Shown: positions 12,116-22,104, numbered from the stretch's first letter. The stretch: 64,000 nt of DNA from a bacterium EF100-94H03 bin56 (GCA_002238685.1 MPMV01000017.1:1-64000), one strand, 5' to 3'. A program made the numbers and translations. Notes: generated by a model from the letters alone, not told the origin.

Positions 12116-12903
12116 CGGCCGGGACAGGAAAAATGTCGGACCGATTCCTGCCGGGAATTCCCGGCGCACTGGTCGAGGCGGCGTTCCGGGCCGCGCCGGG
12201 TGACGAAATCGCGAGCGGCAAGTTCGACAGTCCGGCATCGTCGGCCGCCCTCGCTGCCAACGCTCTCGGCTTTTTCCTGAAACGGGCGCGGGACTTGCCG
12301 CCGCTGCCGGGCTGCGAAGGGGAACTCTGGCCCGCCCGGGCGCTGACGCTTGAGACGACGATCCGTTTTCCCTGGCGGGGCGGACAACACCCGGTGCTGG
12401 ACCGCCTCGTCGTAACGTCCTCCGCACTCATCGGAATCGAATCCAAGCGATACGAACCGTTTCGGGTCAAGGGAACATCCTCGCTCAGCGAGGCGTATTG
12501 GCGGCCCTGTCGGGGAGAATACATGAAGGGCTACGAAGGCGTCCGGGATGCACTAAGGGATGACAGGCGCTCCTATCTCCGGCTCAACGCCGCTCAACTG
12601 TTCAAGCACGCTTTCGCCTTGCGGACGGATGTCCACCGTAACGGACCGCAGGCGGGACTACGGCCGATCCTCCTCTATCTCTATGCCGAACCGGAGGTAT
12701 GGCCGACTGGCGGGACGCCGGTGGATGAAGGCGCCATAGCGCGGCACCGACTCGAGATCGAGACCTTCGCCTCCGCCGTCGCCGGTGACGAAGTGGCGTT
12801 CATCGCCTGCCCATACAAGACCCTGCTCGGAAGCTGGACCTGCAGCGAAGACGCCGGCATCCGCGCTCACGCACGGTCGGTCCTTGAGCGCTATGCGCCC
12901 TGA
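12112..12903 (+). CDS. Hypothetical protein with possible PD-(D/E)XK nuclease core
   Basis: 263 residues from the ATG overlapping the zinc-finger gene; an internal ATG at 12133 is an alternative. I do not recognise a named family. Residues about 94-112 read P-V-L-D-R-L-V-V then I-G-I-E-S-K: an aspartate (97) followed 13 residues later by E-x-K (110/112) after a hydrophobic strand, which is the geometry of PD-(D/E)XK nucleases. An upstream glutamate near residue 22 could complete the site. There is no signal peptide or membrane segment. Coupling to an HNH-like small protein supports a nucleic-acid role, but this is inference. Confidence 0.55.
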   Translation: MTAGTGKMSDRFLPGIPGALVEAAFRAAPGDEIASGKFDSPASSAALAANALGFFLKRARDLPPLPGCEGELWPARALTLETTIRFPWRGGQHPVLDRLVVTSSALIGIESKRYEPFRVKGTSSLSEAYWRPCRGEYMKGYEGVRDALRDDRRSYLRLNAAQLFKHAFALRTDVHRNGPQAGLRPILLYLYAEPEVWPTGGTPVDEGAIARHRLEIETFASAVAGDEVAFIACPYKTLLGSWTCSEDAGIRAHARSVLERYAP

Positions 12904-13039
12904 GCCGCACGGCCTGCTGTCAGCCGCCGACGGCGGACACGTCGCGGAGGACAAATTCGGTCTCGTCCGGATTGCCCGGACGTGGGCACGTGGGACCGGG
13001 CACCCAGACACACACCCCGCCAATCTTGGGAAGGCCGGG

Positions 13040-13819
13040 TCAGTCGACGAGCATGACCGGAGCGCCGGTCTCCAGCATGCCCTCGACAAGCACGGCGGCG
13101 TAGACACCCGTGGTGCCGGCGTGGTGTTTCAGGACATGGTTGAGAATGGACGGATCACGCTCTGCCGAATCGGGATCAAGGGTGATCATGGCGCAGCGGG
13201 GATCCTTCTCGAGGATGGAGACCTCGACCTTGTTGCCGATCCTGAGGCGCCGGCCGATCCACGCGTCCTCGGCAAGGCCGGTGCCTTCGAGTTCGAGACA
13301 GACGTTCGCCCGGAATCGCCTCTTGTCGACAGGCCGGCCGAGCTCTGTCGAGAGAGTGGCGACCGTGGCTGTCGAGAGAAGGGAAAGCGGCCGGCAGTCC
13401 GTGAAGGCGCGCTCGGAGCGCAGCAGCCGAATACGGTGTTCGCGGCCGAGATGTTCTCCAAGGCATTGCTGCAATGCCGGATCGTCGATCGCCAGAACCT
13501 CGCCATCGGGAAGTTCGACATCGATCACGAGATCCTCGTAGAGAGGCGACAGACCGGGCGCTTCCGCCAGCGCCTCGGCAAGGTTGGGGGGCTGTGACGC
13601 AGCCACGGGATCCCGGAACCGGGGACGCAAGAGCAGCATGCGGCGCTGTTCCCGCGCCGTCAGCCAGGGGAATCCGGGGCTTGCCTGATCACTGCTGAAG
13701 GCGGCGACCCGGTCACCGTAGATGCCGGCAAATCCCAGCCATGCCCGGTCCAGCGTTTCGCCCGCCATGCTCTTGACAGGATAGCGCCACAGGCTTTCCA
13801 CCGCACCGATCACCTTCAT
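13040..13819 (-). CDS. MOSC domain-containing protein (YcbX/mARC-like)
   Basis: 259 residues. The N-terminal third has the MOSC_N barrel signature (SLWRYPVKSMAGE, GDRVAAF) and the C-terminal part a MOSC domain with F-T-D-C-R-P-L-S-L-L, RRFRANV and the conserved cysteine in K-D-P-R-C. Such proteins bind molybdenum cofactor through the cysteine and reduce N-hydroxylated compounds or handle sulfur transfer. No ferredoxin domain is fused, unlike E. coli YcbX. It is monocistronic, convergent with the nuclease-like gene (136-bp gap). Confidence 0.85.
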   Translation of the reverse strand: MKVIGAVESLWRYPVKSMAGETLDRAWLGFAGIYGDRVAAFSSDQASPGFPWLTAREQRRMLLLRPRFRDPVAASQPPNLAEALAEAPGLSPLYEDLVIDVELPDGEVLAIDDPALQQCLGEHLGREHRIRLLRSERAFTDCRPLSLLSTATVATLSTELGRPVDKRRFRANVCLELEGTGLAEDAWIGRRLRIGNKVEVSILEKDPRCAMITLDPDSAERDPSILNHVLKHHAGTTGVYAAVLVEGMLETGAPVMLVD

Positions 13820-14026
13820 GGATCCTTACCCCCTCGCTTGCGCTTCGATCTTATCACTCCCGTGCGACACCCGCGCCACCGATGTCGGCACCCTGTCAGG
13901 CAAACCTCCATTCCTGCAGTGTATGTAAGTGTCGAACTATGCTAATGACCGCCGGTGCGGCGGGAACGGCCGCACGGTGAATCCAGGTTCCCGAGTGCGG
14001 GTGCCGACATGACCAGGAGGACAGTG

Positions 14027-15343
14027 ATGAAGAAATCAGAAGTAACGCGTCGAAAGCTCATCAAGACCGCTGGCACACTTGCGTTGACGAGCGCGCTTCC
14101 CATGCCGTTCATCCGCCGAGCATCGGCCGCGACCGAGCTTGTTCACTGGAGCCCGCTTGCGGCTTCGGACGGAGAGGTCTGGGCCCAGATGATCCAGAAC
14201 TTCAACGAGGCACACAAGGACAAGGGTGTCTCGATCCGCATGGAGGTCGTCAACTGGGATGATTACACCACCAAGGTTCTGGCATCCGCCGCAGCGGGCG
14301 AGGCCCCCGACTTCGGCTGGAATACGGATCCGCGTCCGTCGTTCGTGCGTGACGGGCTGCTGGTGCCTCTGAACGAACTCGCGGCCAATTCGGGACTCGA
14401 CCTGTCGGATTTCTCGGAGTTCTCGATCAATGCCTCGAAGTTCCCGAACTACGGCGGCGACGAACTCTTCCAGGTCCCGCTCGACCTGATGTCGATCCAG
14501 CCCGAGGTCAATACCGCTCACGTGGCCGAGGCCGGTCTCGACATCAACGACTGGCCCGATGACGGCGACGGTCTGCTCGAGTGGGCAAAGGCGATGACCA
14601 AGCGGGATGGTGACACGGTCGTGCGGTCCGGCATCATGATGACCGGATCGGGCGTGCAGCCAACGGTCACCTGGGGCATCGTTGCCGAGCAGATGGGTTT
14701 TCAGCGAATCAGCAACGATTTCACGAGCGTCTGTGTGAATCCCGAGGCCGGCAAGGCAGCGATGCAATGGGTGCTCGATCTGTTCGACACACACAGGGTA
14801 TCGACCCGCGATGTCACCGACCGCTACAAGGCCTTCGGCACCGGCCAGGGCTCCATCTTCTGGACCGGTCCATGGACGATCAACGGTTACCTGGCGCAGG
14901 AACTGCCCTTTGCGACCAAGCTGTTCCCGAAGGTCGGCGAGAAACGTGTAACCTACTTCGAGCGCGGCGCCCTGGAGCTCTACCTTCAGAGCGATCCTTC
15001 ACGCTATCAGGCAACGATGGACGCAGTGACCTGGCTCTCGGACAACAGCTTCCTGTGGTGCACGGAGGGTCGCGGGGCGTCACCGCGGCAGTCGATTCTC
15101 GGCCGCAGCGACTACAAGACGGCAGGAGCCCCCTGGGATGTGCGCGGGGCATTCGTCGATGGCCTGGAGTTCGCGACTGCCATTGCCGATTTCCCGATCA
15201 TCAACGGCGCAGACTTCAACATCTATTCCGGTGGCAACTTCCTGGCGAAGACCCTGGAACTTGTCTGGGCAGGTCAGACATCCATTGATGATGCCATGAC
15301 AAAGCTCCAGGACGGCTGGGGCGAATCCCTGGAAGAGGGCTGA
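14027..15343 (+). CDS. ABC transporter substrate-binding protein, CUT1 sugar type
   Basis: 438 residues from ATG 14027, which has AGGAGG seven bases upstream. The N-terminus has a twin-arginine-like TRRKLIK motif, a hydrophobic core and an alanine-rich cleavage region near residue 35, so it is probably Tat-exported to the periplasm. The mature part resembles family 1 solute-binding proteins (VHWSPLAASDGE start, EAPDFGWN, PWTINGY). It would deliver a sugar or sugar acid to the two downstream permeases. A strong hairpin follows the stop, which usually keeps binding protein expression higher than permease expression. Confidence 0.88.
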   Translation: MKKSEVTRRKLIKTAGTLALTSALPMPFIRRASAATELVHWSPLAASDGEVWAQMIQNFNEAHKDKGVSIRMEVVNWDDYTTKVLASAAAGEAPDFGWNTDPRPSFVRDGLLVPLNELAANSGLDLSDFSEFSINASKFPNYGGDELFQVPLDLMSIQPEVNTAHVAEAGLDINDWPDDGDGLLEWAKAMTKRDGDTVVRSGIMMTGSGVQPTVTWGIVAEQMGFQRISNDFTSVCVNPEAGKAAMQWVLDLFDTHRVSTRDVTDRYKAFGTGQGSIFWTGPWTINGYLAQELPFATKLFPKVGEKRVTYFERGALELYLQSDPSRYQATMDAVTWLSDNSFLWCTEGRGASPRQSILGRSDYKTAGAPWDVRGAFVDGLEFATAIADFPIINGADFNIYSGGNFLAKTLELVWAGQTSIDDAMTKLQDGWGESLEEG

Positions 15344-15351
15344 ACAAGGGT

Positions 15352-15375
15352 CCCGGGGGGCTGCGGCCCCCCGGG
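15352..15375 (+). terminator. Intercistronic GC hairpin after the binding-protein gene
   Basis: CCCGGGGGGC and GCCCCCCGGG form a perfect 10-bp stem around a TGCG loop, eight bases after the binding-protein stop. There is no T-tract, so it more likely acts as a leaky attenuator or an mRNA 3'-end protector than as a full terminator. Confidence 0.65.
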
Positions 15376-15479
15376 CCTTGGACCCCGGGTCGCGATTTGC
15401 GGTCTGGCGGAGACCCGGGACATTCCCGCCTGTTGTTGATCAGGAACATGCGCACGGAGCGTTCAGCCTGGGTGGAGAG

Positions 15480-16361
15480 ATGCTGAGTTACCGCAGCCAG
15501 AAACCACCGGTCGACTGGGCCGCCTATGCTTTCGTCGCCCTCTTCACCGCTCCGTTCCTGCTCTTCAACATCGCACCAATCGTGTTCACAGCGTACCTGT
15601 CGTTCATGAAATGGGGCATCTTCGGACCGCCGAAGTACGTCGGAGTAGACAACTACCGGAAGGCGCTGGAAAACGACCAGATCCTCATTTCGTTCCAGAA
15701 CATTCTCCTCTACGGCCTGACCATCGTGCCAGGAGTGCTGGTTCTCGGACTCATGGCGGCACTCTACGTCAACAACCGGTGGCCGCTGTCTTCCGTGGCG
15801 CGGGTCTGTTTCTTTTCTCCCTATGTGGTCTCGGCAACGGTGATCGGACTGGTATGGGTCTGGATCCTGGACACCCAGTTCGGCATTGCCAATCACTACC
15901 TGGGCTATCTGGGAATCGACAACATTCCCTGGCTGACCAGCACCGACTGGTCCCTTTACGGTGTGGGCATCACCTCGATCTGGTGGGACATGGGCCTTGC
16001 CTTCGTCCTGATTCTCGCAGGCCTGCAGGACATTCCCGGGGACATGTACGACGCCGCGGAGATTGACGGTGCAACACGCTGGCAGCGATTCCGCTATGTG
16101 ACCCTGCCCATGCTTCGCCCGGTGCTGAGCATGGTGATCACGCTGCAGCTCATTGCGACACTGAGGATCTTCAGCCAGGTCTACGTGATGACGAGTGGTG
16201 GACCGGCTTCCTCGTCCACGTCCGTCCTCTACGAGATCTACACGGTGGCGATCCGCAATCAGAAGTTCGGCCTCGGTGCGGCAGTCTCGATGATGCTCTT
16301 CGTGGTGATTCTCCTTGTGACCTTCCTCAGTCGCAGGCTGATCCGGGAACAGTCCACATGA
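15480..16361 (+). CDS. ABC transporter permease, CUT1 type (first permease)
   Basis: 293 residues from ATG 15480 (GGTGGAG upstream); an upstream in-frame ATG at 15378 would add a non-membrane leader that overlaps the hairpin. Six hydrophobic segments are visible. The EAA-loop signature is D-A-A-E-I-D-G-A-T-R-W-Q-R-F near residues 190-205. This is a MalF/UgpA-type inner-membrane subunit. Its TGA overlaps the ATG of the second permease. Confidence 0.92.
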   Translation: MLSYRSQKPPVDWAAYAFVALFTAPFLLFNIAPIVFTAYLSFMKWGIFGPPKYVGVDNYRKALENDQILISFQNILLYGLTIVPGVLVLGLMAALYVNNRWPLSSVARVCFFSPYVVSATVIGLVWVWILDTQFGIANHYLGYLGIDNIPWLTSTDWSLYGVGITSIWWDMGLAFVLILAGLQDIPGDMYDAAEIDGATRWQRFRYVTLPMLRPVLSMVITLQLIATLRIFSQVYVMTSGGPASSSTSVLYEIYTVAIRNQKFGLGAAVSMMLFVVILLVTFLSRRLIREQST

Positions 16362-17224
16362 ACCCCCTGGCATACCTCAAACGCGAGTACGGGATGGCCG
16401 TTGGCGACATTCCGGTGTGGATCGTCGGACTGGCGATCGCCGCACTCTGGATCATGCCCTTTGTCTGGATGGTCTCGACCTCCCTGAAGTACCCGGGAGA
16501 CGTGATGACCGTGGACATCGAATGGCTGCCACACCGCGTCACCTTCCAGAACTATGTCGATATCTTCACGAAGTACCCGGTATGGCGCTGGACCCTGAAC
16601 AGCATCATCGTCGCGGTCAGCGCCACATTCCTGTGCGTGATGTCGGGAGCCCTGGCGGGATACGCGCTGGCGCGGATGAACTTTCCCGGCCGCCGCCTGC
16701 TGTTCGTTCTCTATGTCGCCTCGCTCATGGTTCCGATCGAGGTCTACGCGGTTCCGATGCTTCTCGGCATCATCAAGGTGGGTTGGGCGAACACCTATCA
16801 GGCGCTGATCCTGCCGTCGGTCGGCAACGTATTCAGCGTCCTGATCTTCAGGCAGTTCTTCCTGACCTTCCCGCGAGACCTTGAGGACGCGGCGAGGATC
16901 GATGGTGCGGGACATGGTTTGATCTTCTGGAAGATCGCGTTGCCCCTGGCCCGGGCACCTCTGATCGCCGCGACAATCATCATATTCGTGCTCAACTGGA
17001 ACAACTTTCTCTGGCCATTGCTGGCGGTCTTCAAGGAGGAAATGAAGACCCTGCCCGTCGGAATCGCGGCATTCACGCCGATTTCCGGTACGGCAACCCA
17101 GCTTGAAGGCTTCGCGCTCTCAATGGCGGGGGTGACCGTCCTGTGCATCCCGAGCGTACTCGTCTTCCTCATCCTTCAACGCTACTTCATCCAGGGAATT
17201 TCGAGTGGAGCACTGCGTGGTTGA
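16358..17224 (+). CDS. ABC transporter permease, CUT1 type (second permease)
   Basis: 288 residues, a MalG/UgpE-type inner-membrane protein starting in the ATGA overlap. Six hydrophobic segments are present and the EAA loop reads D-L-E-D-A-A-R-I-D-G-A-G. With the preceding permease it forms the translocation channel. The matching ATPase is not in this operon; the only CUT1-type ATPase in the window is at 25986-27068 on the other strand. Confidence 0.92.
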   Translation: MNPLAYLKREYGMAVGDIPVWIVGLAIAALWIMPFVWMVSTSLKYPGDVMTVDIEWLPHRVTFQNYVDIFTKYPVWRWTLNSIIVAVSATFLCVMSGALAGYALARMNFPGRRLLFVLYVASLMVPIEVYAVPMLLGIIKVGWANTYQALILPSVGNVFSVLIFRQFFLTFPRDLEDAARIDGAGHGLIFWKIALPLARAPLIAATIIIFVLNWNNFLWPLLAVFKEEMKTLPVGIAAFTPISGTATQLEGFALSMAGVTVLCIPSVLVFLILQRYFIQGISSGALRG

Positions 17225-18653
17225 CCAAATTCACATGAATCACATCGCTGGGAAACCGGTTGCTCCGGCGACCGGTGCATTCCTCGACACGATCAACCCG
17301 GCGACGGAAGAGCCTCTTGCGCGTTTCGCGCGCTCCGTGGGCGATGACGTCGACGCCGCCGTTCAGGCAGCACACCGGGCGCAACACGGCGACTGGTCCA
17401 CCATCACGCCGGCGGACCGGGGCAGAATCCTCGAGCGACTGGCCGGGCTGATCGAGTTGGAGCGCGAGAAACTCGCAAGACTCGAAACTCTCGACGCAGG
17501 CAAGCCGCTCGACAATTCCCGCGGCGATATCGACGGTGTGGTCGAAACTCTGCGCTACAACGCTGGGGCTGCCGACAAGATGGAAGGCATCACGGTGCCG
17601 CTCGGTCGCGACTTCGTCGATTTCACAATGCTGGAGCCGCTTGGCGTGACCGCGCACATCGTGCCCTGGAACTTTCCCCTGGGCATGGCTATACGCTCAC
17701 TTGCCCCGGCACTTGCGGCAGGCTGCACCTGTGTTCTGAAACCGGCCGAACAGTCGCCGCTGTCGGCACTCGCATTCGCCAAACTCGCTGAACAGGCAGG
17801 AATTCCCGACGGGGTCGTCAATATCGTCACCGGTCTTGGCGAGGAGGCCGGCGAAGCGCTCGTCCGCCATCCTCTTGTACGTGGCATCACCTTCACCGGA
17901 TCAGTCGAAACCGGTCGCAGGATCATGTCCACCGCCGCACAGGGCATCAAGCCGGTCGTGCTGGAACTGGGTGGCAAGAATCCGATGATCATCCTTGCGG
18001 ACGCAGATCTCGACCGAGCCGTGGATGACGCCCTCGGAGCGTCCTTCGACAACACCGGACAGGTCTGTTCCTCGTCCTCGCGCTATCTCCTCGCACCCGA
18101 GATCCGTGAGGACTTCATCGAACGGTTGTGCGCCGGAGCGGCTTCGCTCTCCATTGGTCCTGGCCTGGAGAACCCCTCTCTGGGGCCGGTAATCTCCAGT
18201 GAGCAGTACGCCAGGGTACGCGGCCATATCGATGCCGGCGTCGCGGCCGGAGGACGCATACGGCAGGGCGGTGGCCGCCCGCAGCATCTGGACCGCGGCT
18301 ACTTCGTCGAACCGACCGTGTTCGACCGTGTGTCCCCGGACATGGCGATTGCCCGCGAGGAGGTCTTCGGGCCGGTCAGCGTGGCGGTCGACATCGGGGA
18401 TACCGATCAGGCGGTCTCTATCGCCAACGGTCTCGGTTTCGGACTGGCTGCAGGTGTCTACACCCGGGACATCAGCCGCGCGCTCAGCATGGCCCAGAGG
18501 CTCGAACACGGATCTGTATGGATCAATGGCTGGTTCATGGGTGGTGTCCAGGCTCCGACCGGAGGCATGAAGGAGAGTGGAGTCGGTCGCGAGCGCGGCC
18601 TTGCGGGGGTGCGAAACTACCTGGCTGTCAAGAACGTGGCGATCCGCCTGTGA
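17205..18653 (+). CDS. NAD(P)-dependent aldehyde dehydrogenase
   Basis: 482 residues from GTG 17205, which overlaps the permease end by 20 bases and has AGGGAA upstream; ATG 17235 is an alternative and would suffice for the domain. All ALDH landmarks are present: PWNFPLGMA (oxyanion asparagine), KPAEQSPLSAL, FTGSVETGRRI, VVLELGGKNP with the general-base glutamate, and GQVCSSSSR with the nucleophilic cysteine. In this locus it may oxidise a semialdehyde from sugar-acid breakdown (for example 2-oxoglutarate semialdehyde) or a sugar aldehyde. Confidence 0.92.
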   Translation: MEHCVVDQIHMNHIAGKPVAPATGAFLDTINPATEEPLARFARSVGDDVDAAVQAAHRAQHGDWSTITPADRGRILERLAGLIELEREKLARLETLDAGKPLDNSRGDIDGVVETLRYNAGAADKMEGITVPLGRDFVDFTMLEPLGVTAHIVPWNFPLGMAIRSLAPALAAGCTCVLKPAEQSPLSALAFAKLAEQAGIPDGVVNIVTGLGEEAGEALVRHPLVRGITFTGSVETGRRIMSTAAQGIKPVVLELGGKNPMIILADADLDRAVDDALGASFDNTGQVCSSSSRYLLAPEIREDFIERLCAGAASLSIGPGLENPSLGPVISSEQYARVRGHIDAGVAAGGRIRQGGGRPQHLDRGYFVEPTVFDRVSPDMAIAREEVFGPVSVAVDIGDTDQAVSIANGLGFGLAAGVYTRDISRALSMAQRLEHGSVWINGWFMGGVQAPTGGMKESGVGRERGLAGVRNYLAVKNVAIRL

Positions 18654-18672
18654 TGCGGCAAGACGGTTCCGC

Positions 18673-19869
18673 TCACTCCCAGTAACTGTCCGGTGGTGGG
18701 CCGTAATCGAGCAACGCACAGGAATAGACCGCCGTCTCGTCAAACGGATAGCGCGCTTCCATCTCGGGAGTGAGGGTCAGGCCGAGTCCGGCTGCGGTGG
18801 AAGGGAGAAGTTGACCGTCCCTGATAGTCCCCTCATCACCAATCATCTCGCGGGCCAGCGGGAAGTCCAGCATGGGGTACTCGACGAGTCTGCCGCCACC
18901 GGCAAAAGCCGCATGGTAGCTCGCCATGATCGCCGCCGCTCCTCCCCAGGCATGGACGACGACATCCTTCTTTCTCTCTCTCGCGGCATCGAAGATATCC
19001 ATCACCGCCGAGATACCACCAATCACCGAGGCGTCCGGCTGGACAAAGTCGTAGACGTCGTCGTCGATGCGCCGGATCATTTCCCGGGGCGTGGTGATGA
19101 TTTCGCCGCCACAGACCGGAACGTCTATACGGGATTTGAGTTCGCGGAATTCTTCGGCGCACTCCGGGCCAAGCGCTTCCTCGATAAAGACCATCCTGGC
19201 GTCTGTGCGGGCGTGAACCGCATCGACGTAGGCCACGACATCGTCCACCTCCTGGGGCGGATCGGCAAGGTTCTGACACATGTCAACCCCCACCTGGATA
19301 CCCCTCCGGCCGGCTTCATCGAGTACCCATGAGGTGCGCCGGATGTCGCTCTTTACCGCGCGGATCTTGTAGGTGGAGATTCCGAGAGATCCGAGCAGGT
19401 CGAACTCGCGCAGGAACTGATCCTTGTGATCGCAGCAACCGCCGGAGCCGTAAATCCGGATCGCATCGGCCCTGGCACCGCCAAGGAGATCATAGACCGG
19501 TTTGCCCAGCGATTTGCCCTTCGCGTCCTGCAATGCAATTTCGAAGGCGGAAATGACGTGACGGGCGGCACCCTGGAGGGACCAGTAGTCGCAGAGCGAA
19601 CGCAGGTCGCGAACCCGGCCGGAAATGTCGAAACCGTCCTTGTCCAGAACCTGTGGGACACAGAGTTCGACGATCGATCGGAAGACTTTCGGCGCGAACA
19701 CCGCAAGGTATCCCTCGCCGAGTCCCGTCACGCCATTCTCGAGCGTCACCTCGACCATTCCGATGGTGCGTCTGGGGCCATTGGGAAAACACTCCCTGAT
19801 CTCGGGATCATCGGCATCGGCATAGGGCGATGTGAGGAGCAGACAGCGGCAATGCGTGATTCGCGGCAT
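18673..19869 (-). CDS. Enolase-superfamily (mandelate racemase/muconate lactonising) dehydratase-like enzyme
   Basis: 398 residues. The barrel landmarks are Y-K-I-R (KxR base pair), V-G-V-D (first metal aspartate), F-I-E-E, C-G-G-E (further metal ligands), Q-P-D-A-S, and a late V-V-H-A-W-G histidine. This Lys/His arrangement is typical of acid-sugar dehydratases of the mandelate racemase subgroup. It would convert an aldonate or aldarate to a 2-keto-3-deoxy acid. It overlaps the upstream 2-hydroxyacid dehydrogenase by the TGA/ATG pair at 19867-19871. Exact sugar acid unknown. Confidence 0.85.
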   Translation of the reverse strand: MPRITHCRCLLLTSPYADADDPEIRECFPNGPRRTIGMVEVTLENGVTGLGEGYLAVFAPKVFRSIVELCVPQVLDKDGFDISGRVRDLRSLCDYWSLQGAARHVISAFEIALQDAKGKSLGKPVYDLLGGARADAIRIYGSGGCCDHKDQFLREFDLLGSLGISTYKIRAVKSDIRRTSWVLDEAGRRGIQVGVDMCQNLADPPQEVDDVVAYVDAVHARTDARMVFIEEALGPECAEEFRELKSRIDVPVCGGEIITTPREMIRRIDDDVYDFVQPDASVIGGISAVMDIFDAARERKKDVVVHAWGGAAAIMASYHAAFAGGGRLVEYPMLDFPLAREMIGDEGTIRDGQLLPSTAAGLGLTLTPEMEARYPFDETAVYSCALLDYGPPPDSYWE

Positions 19870-20777
19870 CAGTATCCCCGCGTGAAGTCGACCAGGCCGA
19901 TGAGAGGTGTTCCACTGCGAAACCGGGAGAGGTTCTCGAGAAAGCGGTCGATCTTCCGGTCAATCTCGTCGTCGCTGCCTCCGCCTGAATGCTGGGTGAG
20001 GATGACGTTGGGTGCAGTCCAGAACACATGGCTTGAGGGCAGTGGTTCGTCGTGCGTGACGTCGATCACGGCGCCGCCCAGGTGCTCCTGCACCAGCGCC
20101 GTCGCCAGGGCCTCTTCATCGACAAGGGATCCCCGGCCCAGATTGCAGAACACCGCGCCCGGTTTGAGACGTGACAGGCGGTCCGCGTCAAACAGACCGA
20201 TTGTCTCAGGCGTGTGCGGCACCGCCGCCACGACCACATCGGCTGTCGCCAGTGCGTCATCGAGTGAATCGGACGTCCAGTCGCGACCGAAGGTCGTGAC
20301 GCGGCATCGAAACGGTTTCAGGAGTTCCGCCAACCGCGAGTTGATCGTCCCGCGCCCGAAGAGGACAACGTGCGAACCACACAGCAACCGCAGGCTGCCG
20401 CGAACCGGATCACCCACCCATTCCCGGCACTCGCGCAACACCACCAGGCGGTCGATGCCCCGGCCCAGGGAGAGAATGCCGGCAAGGGCGGTTTCTGCCA
20501 CCGGGTCCGCAAAGAACCCGGCCAGGTTGGTCACCTGCACCGACTGACCGGAACGCGACCAGTGGAGCCCGGCGTACTCGCCGAAACCAACCGATTCCAG
20601 TTGCAGCCATCGAAGGGAGGAATTGGCCGCGACGACCTCGGGTGCCGGATTGCCGAACACGATGGCCGCATTGCAGGGTGATGTGACCTGGCTGAAAGTG
20701 ACCGGCCAGTTCCCGACACCACGGACGAGCCTTCGTCGTTCCTCACGATCAAGTTCTATGCAGACCGCAATGTCCAT
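19869..20777 (-). CDS. D-isomer-specific 2-hydroxyacid dehydrogenase family protein
   Basis: 302 residues, slightly short for the family (usually 310-330). The NAD-binding Rossmann motif is V-V-L-F-G-R-G-T-I, an unusual G-R-G-T in place of GxGxxG. V-P-H-T-P-E-T and C-N-L-G-R-G-S-L-V-D-E follow, then D-V-T-H-D-E-P-L and a T-Q-H-S-G-G with the catalytic histidine. It would reduce a 2-keto acid or oxidise a 2-hydroxy acid. Coupled upstream of the enolase-superfamily gene. Confidence 0.85.
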   Translation of the reverse strand: MDIAVCIELDREERRRLVRGVGNWPVTFSQVTSPCNAAIVFGNPAPEVVAANSSLRWLQLESVGFGEYAGLHWSRSGQSVQVTNLAGFFADPVAETALAGILSLGRGIDRLVVLRECREWVGDPVRGSLRLLCGSHVVLFGRGTINSRLAELLKPFRCRVTTFGRDWTSDSLDDALATADVVVAAVPHTPETIGLFDADRLSRLKPGAVFCNLGRGSLVDEEALATALVQEHLGGAVIDVTHDEPLPSSHVFWTAPNVILTQHSGGGSDDEIDRKIDRFLENLSRFRSGTPLIGLVDFTRGY

Positions 20778-20811
20778 TGTCCGGTTTCCGGGTCCAGGGT
20801 GCAGGAGTGGC

Positions 20812-22022
20812 TCAGATCTCGAACCGTGCGCACTTCAGGATTTGCAGCGGCCTCTCGTCCTGGCTCCATTCATGATATGAACAGACAACAGTGCCATCGG
20901 CCGCCTGGGTCACTGTGGGGTAGCCGATGTGCTGGTAAAGGCCCGGGTGAAAGTAGTTGACCGCCCCCTCGTCATAGAGTCCCGCCACAGGGACGACGCG
21001 GCTTGACGACGGCTTCGCCACCTGCGAAGTCGCTGGAATGCCGCCCTCGCTGATCACGAACTCGTTCCCGACATCCCAGTCGATGCCGTTATCAGAAATG
21101 ATGCCGCGGACGCCGTAGGACGGTCGGCGATAGCCGTAGACGAGCAGATAACGTCCATCCTGGAGTCGGATGAGTTCGGGAGGATACCCCCAGATCCTGG
21201 TCCACTTCGGCTGCGACCATGTGAAGCCGTCGTCTTCGGAGACCACCATGATCATCGATTTCGTGTCCTGACTGGGCTGCAGGTGGGTGCGCATGAATGA
21301 CACCAGGCGTCCGTCGTCCAGGCGAACGATCCCGGCTTCCTCGTAGTCAATGATGTTGTTCGGATCATAGGCCAGCGTACCGTAGTAGTCCCAGTTGTCG
21401 CCACCATCGTCGGAGCGCACGAGGAAGCAGCGGTTGGTCTCGCCGGTACCATCCTCGGAGTACTCCCTCATCCGGCCGTAGAGCGCCAGAATGAGACCGC
21501 CGTCCGGCAGTTCCCAGGCGCCGAGTCGGCAGCCGCCGTGTTTCATCGGGCGGATGTTGACGGGAATTGGTTCAGTCCATGTAACACCACCGTCCTTCGA
21601 GCGAATCACATAGGTGCCAAGCCATGCCTGGGTCTTGTAGGACCAGAGGTCCAGTCCCCCCATTCATCGGTGAGCGGGAAGGAACTCCACGACGGGCTTT
21701 CGGCCTTCATTCCGCGCTTGAAGAATCCCGTCATCGTGAAATTCACGATCAGCGTCCCGTCGCCCAATTCGCAGATGCCGCAATCCCAGTTCCCCTGGGT
21801 CGCCGTCCAGGGAACAATGATCCGGGGCTCGGACCATGTCAGTCCTCCATCCCGGGATCGTGTCATCAGGGTCTGACCGCTGTCGTGATGAAACGGAAAC
21901 CGTTCTTCATTGAAGACCGCGAGGATATCGCCGTTCTTCAGTGCGCGTTGCGCAATCTGGTTCACGCAATGTTCCGGGTGCCGGAAGATATCGTGATACG
22001 TCAGGTTCCGGATCGGCGACAC
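20812..22022 (-). pseudogene. Sialidase-like (BNR-repeat) protein, frameshifted copy
   Basis: Two overlapping frames (about 21655-22022 and 20812-21663) together align along their whole length with the intact paralogue at 24681-25829, with the shift near 21650-21660 next to a run of six C. The GTG at 22020-22022 with AGGAAAGG upstream matches the GTG start of the paralogue. Asp-box/BNR-like motifs (SRDGGLTWSE; SKDGGVTWTE; SDDGGDNWDY) mark a six-bladed propeller of the exo-sialidase class. Either a recent pseudogene or a sequencing error in a real gene of about 403 codons. Confidence 0.75.
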
Positions 22023-22104
22023 GGTCTGTTCCTTTCCTGCCAGATGCGCCGGCGCTCGGTGCGAAGCCCCCCGCATCAGCGGGAACCTGAATAGTGCCCG
22101 GCCG

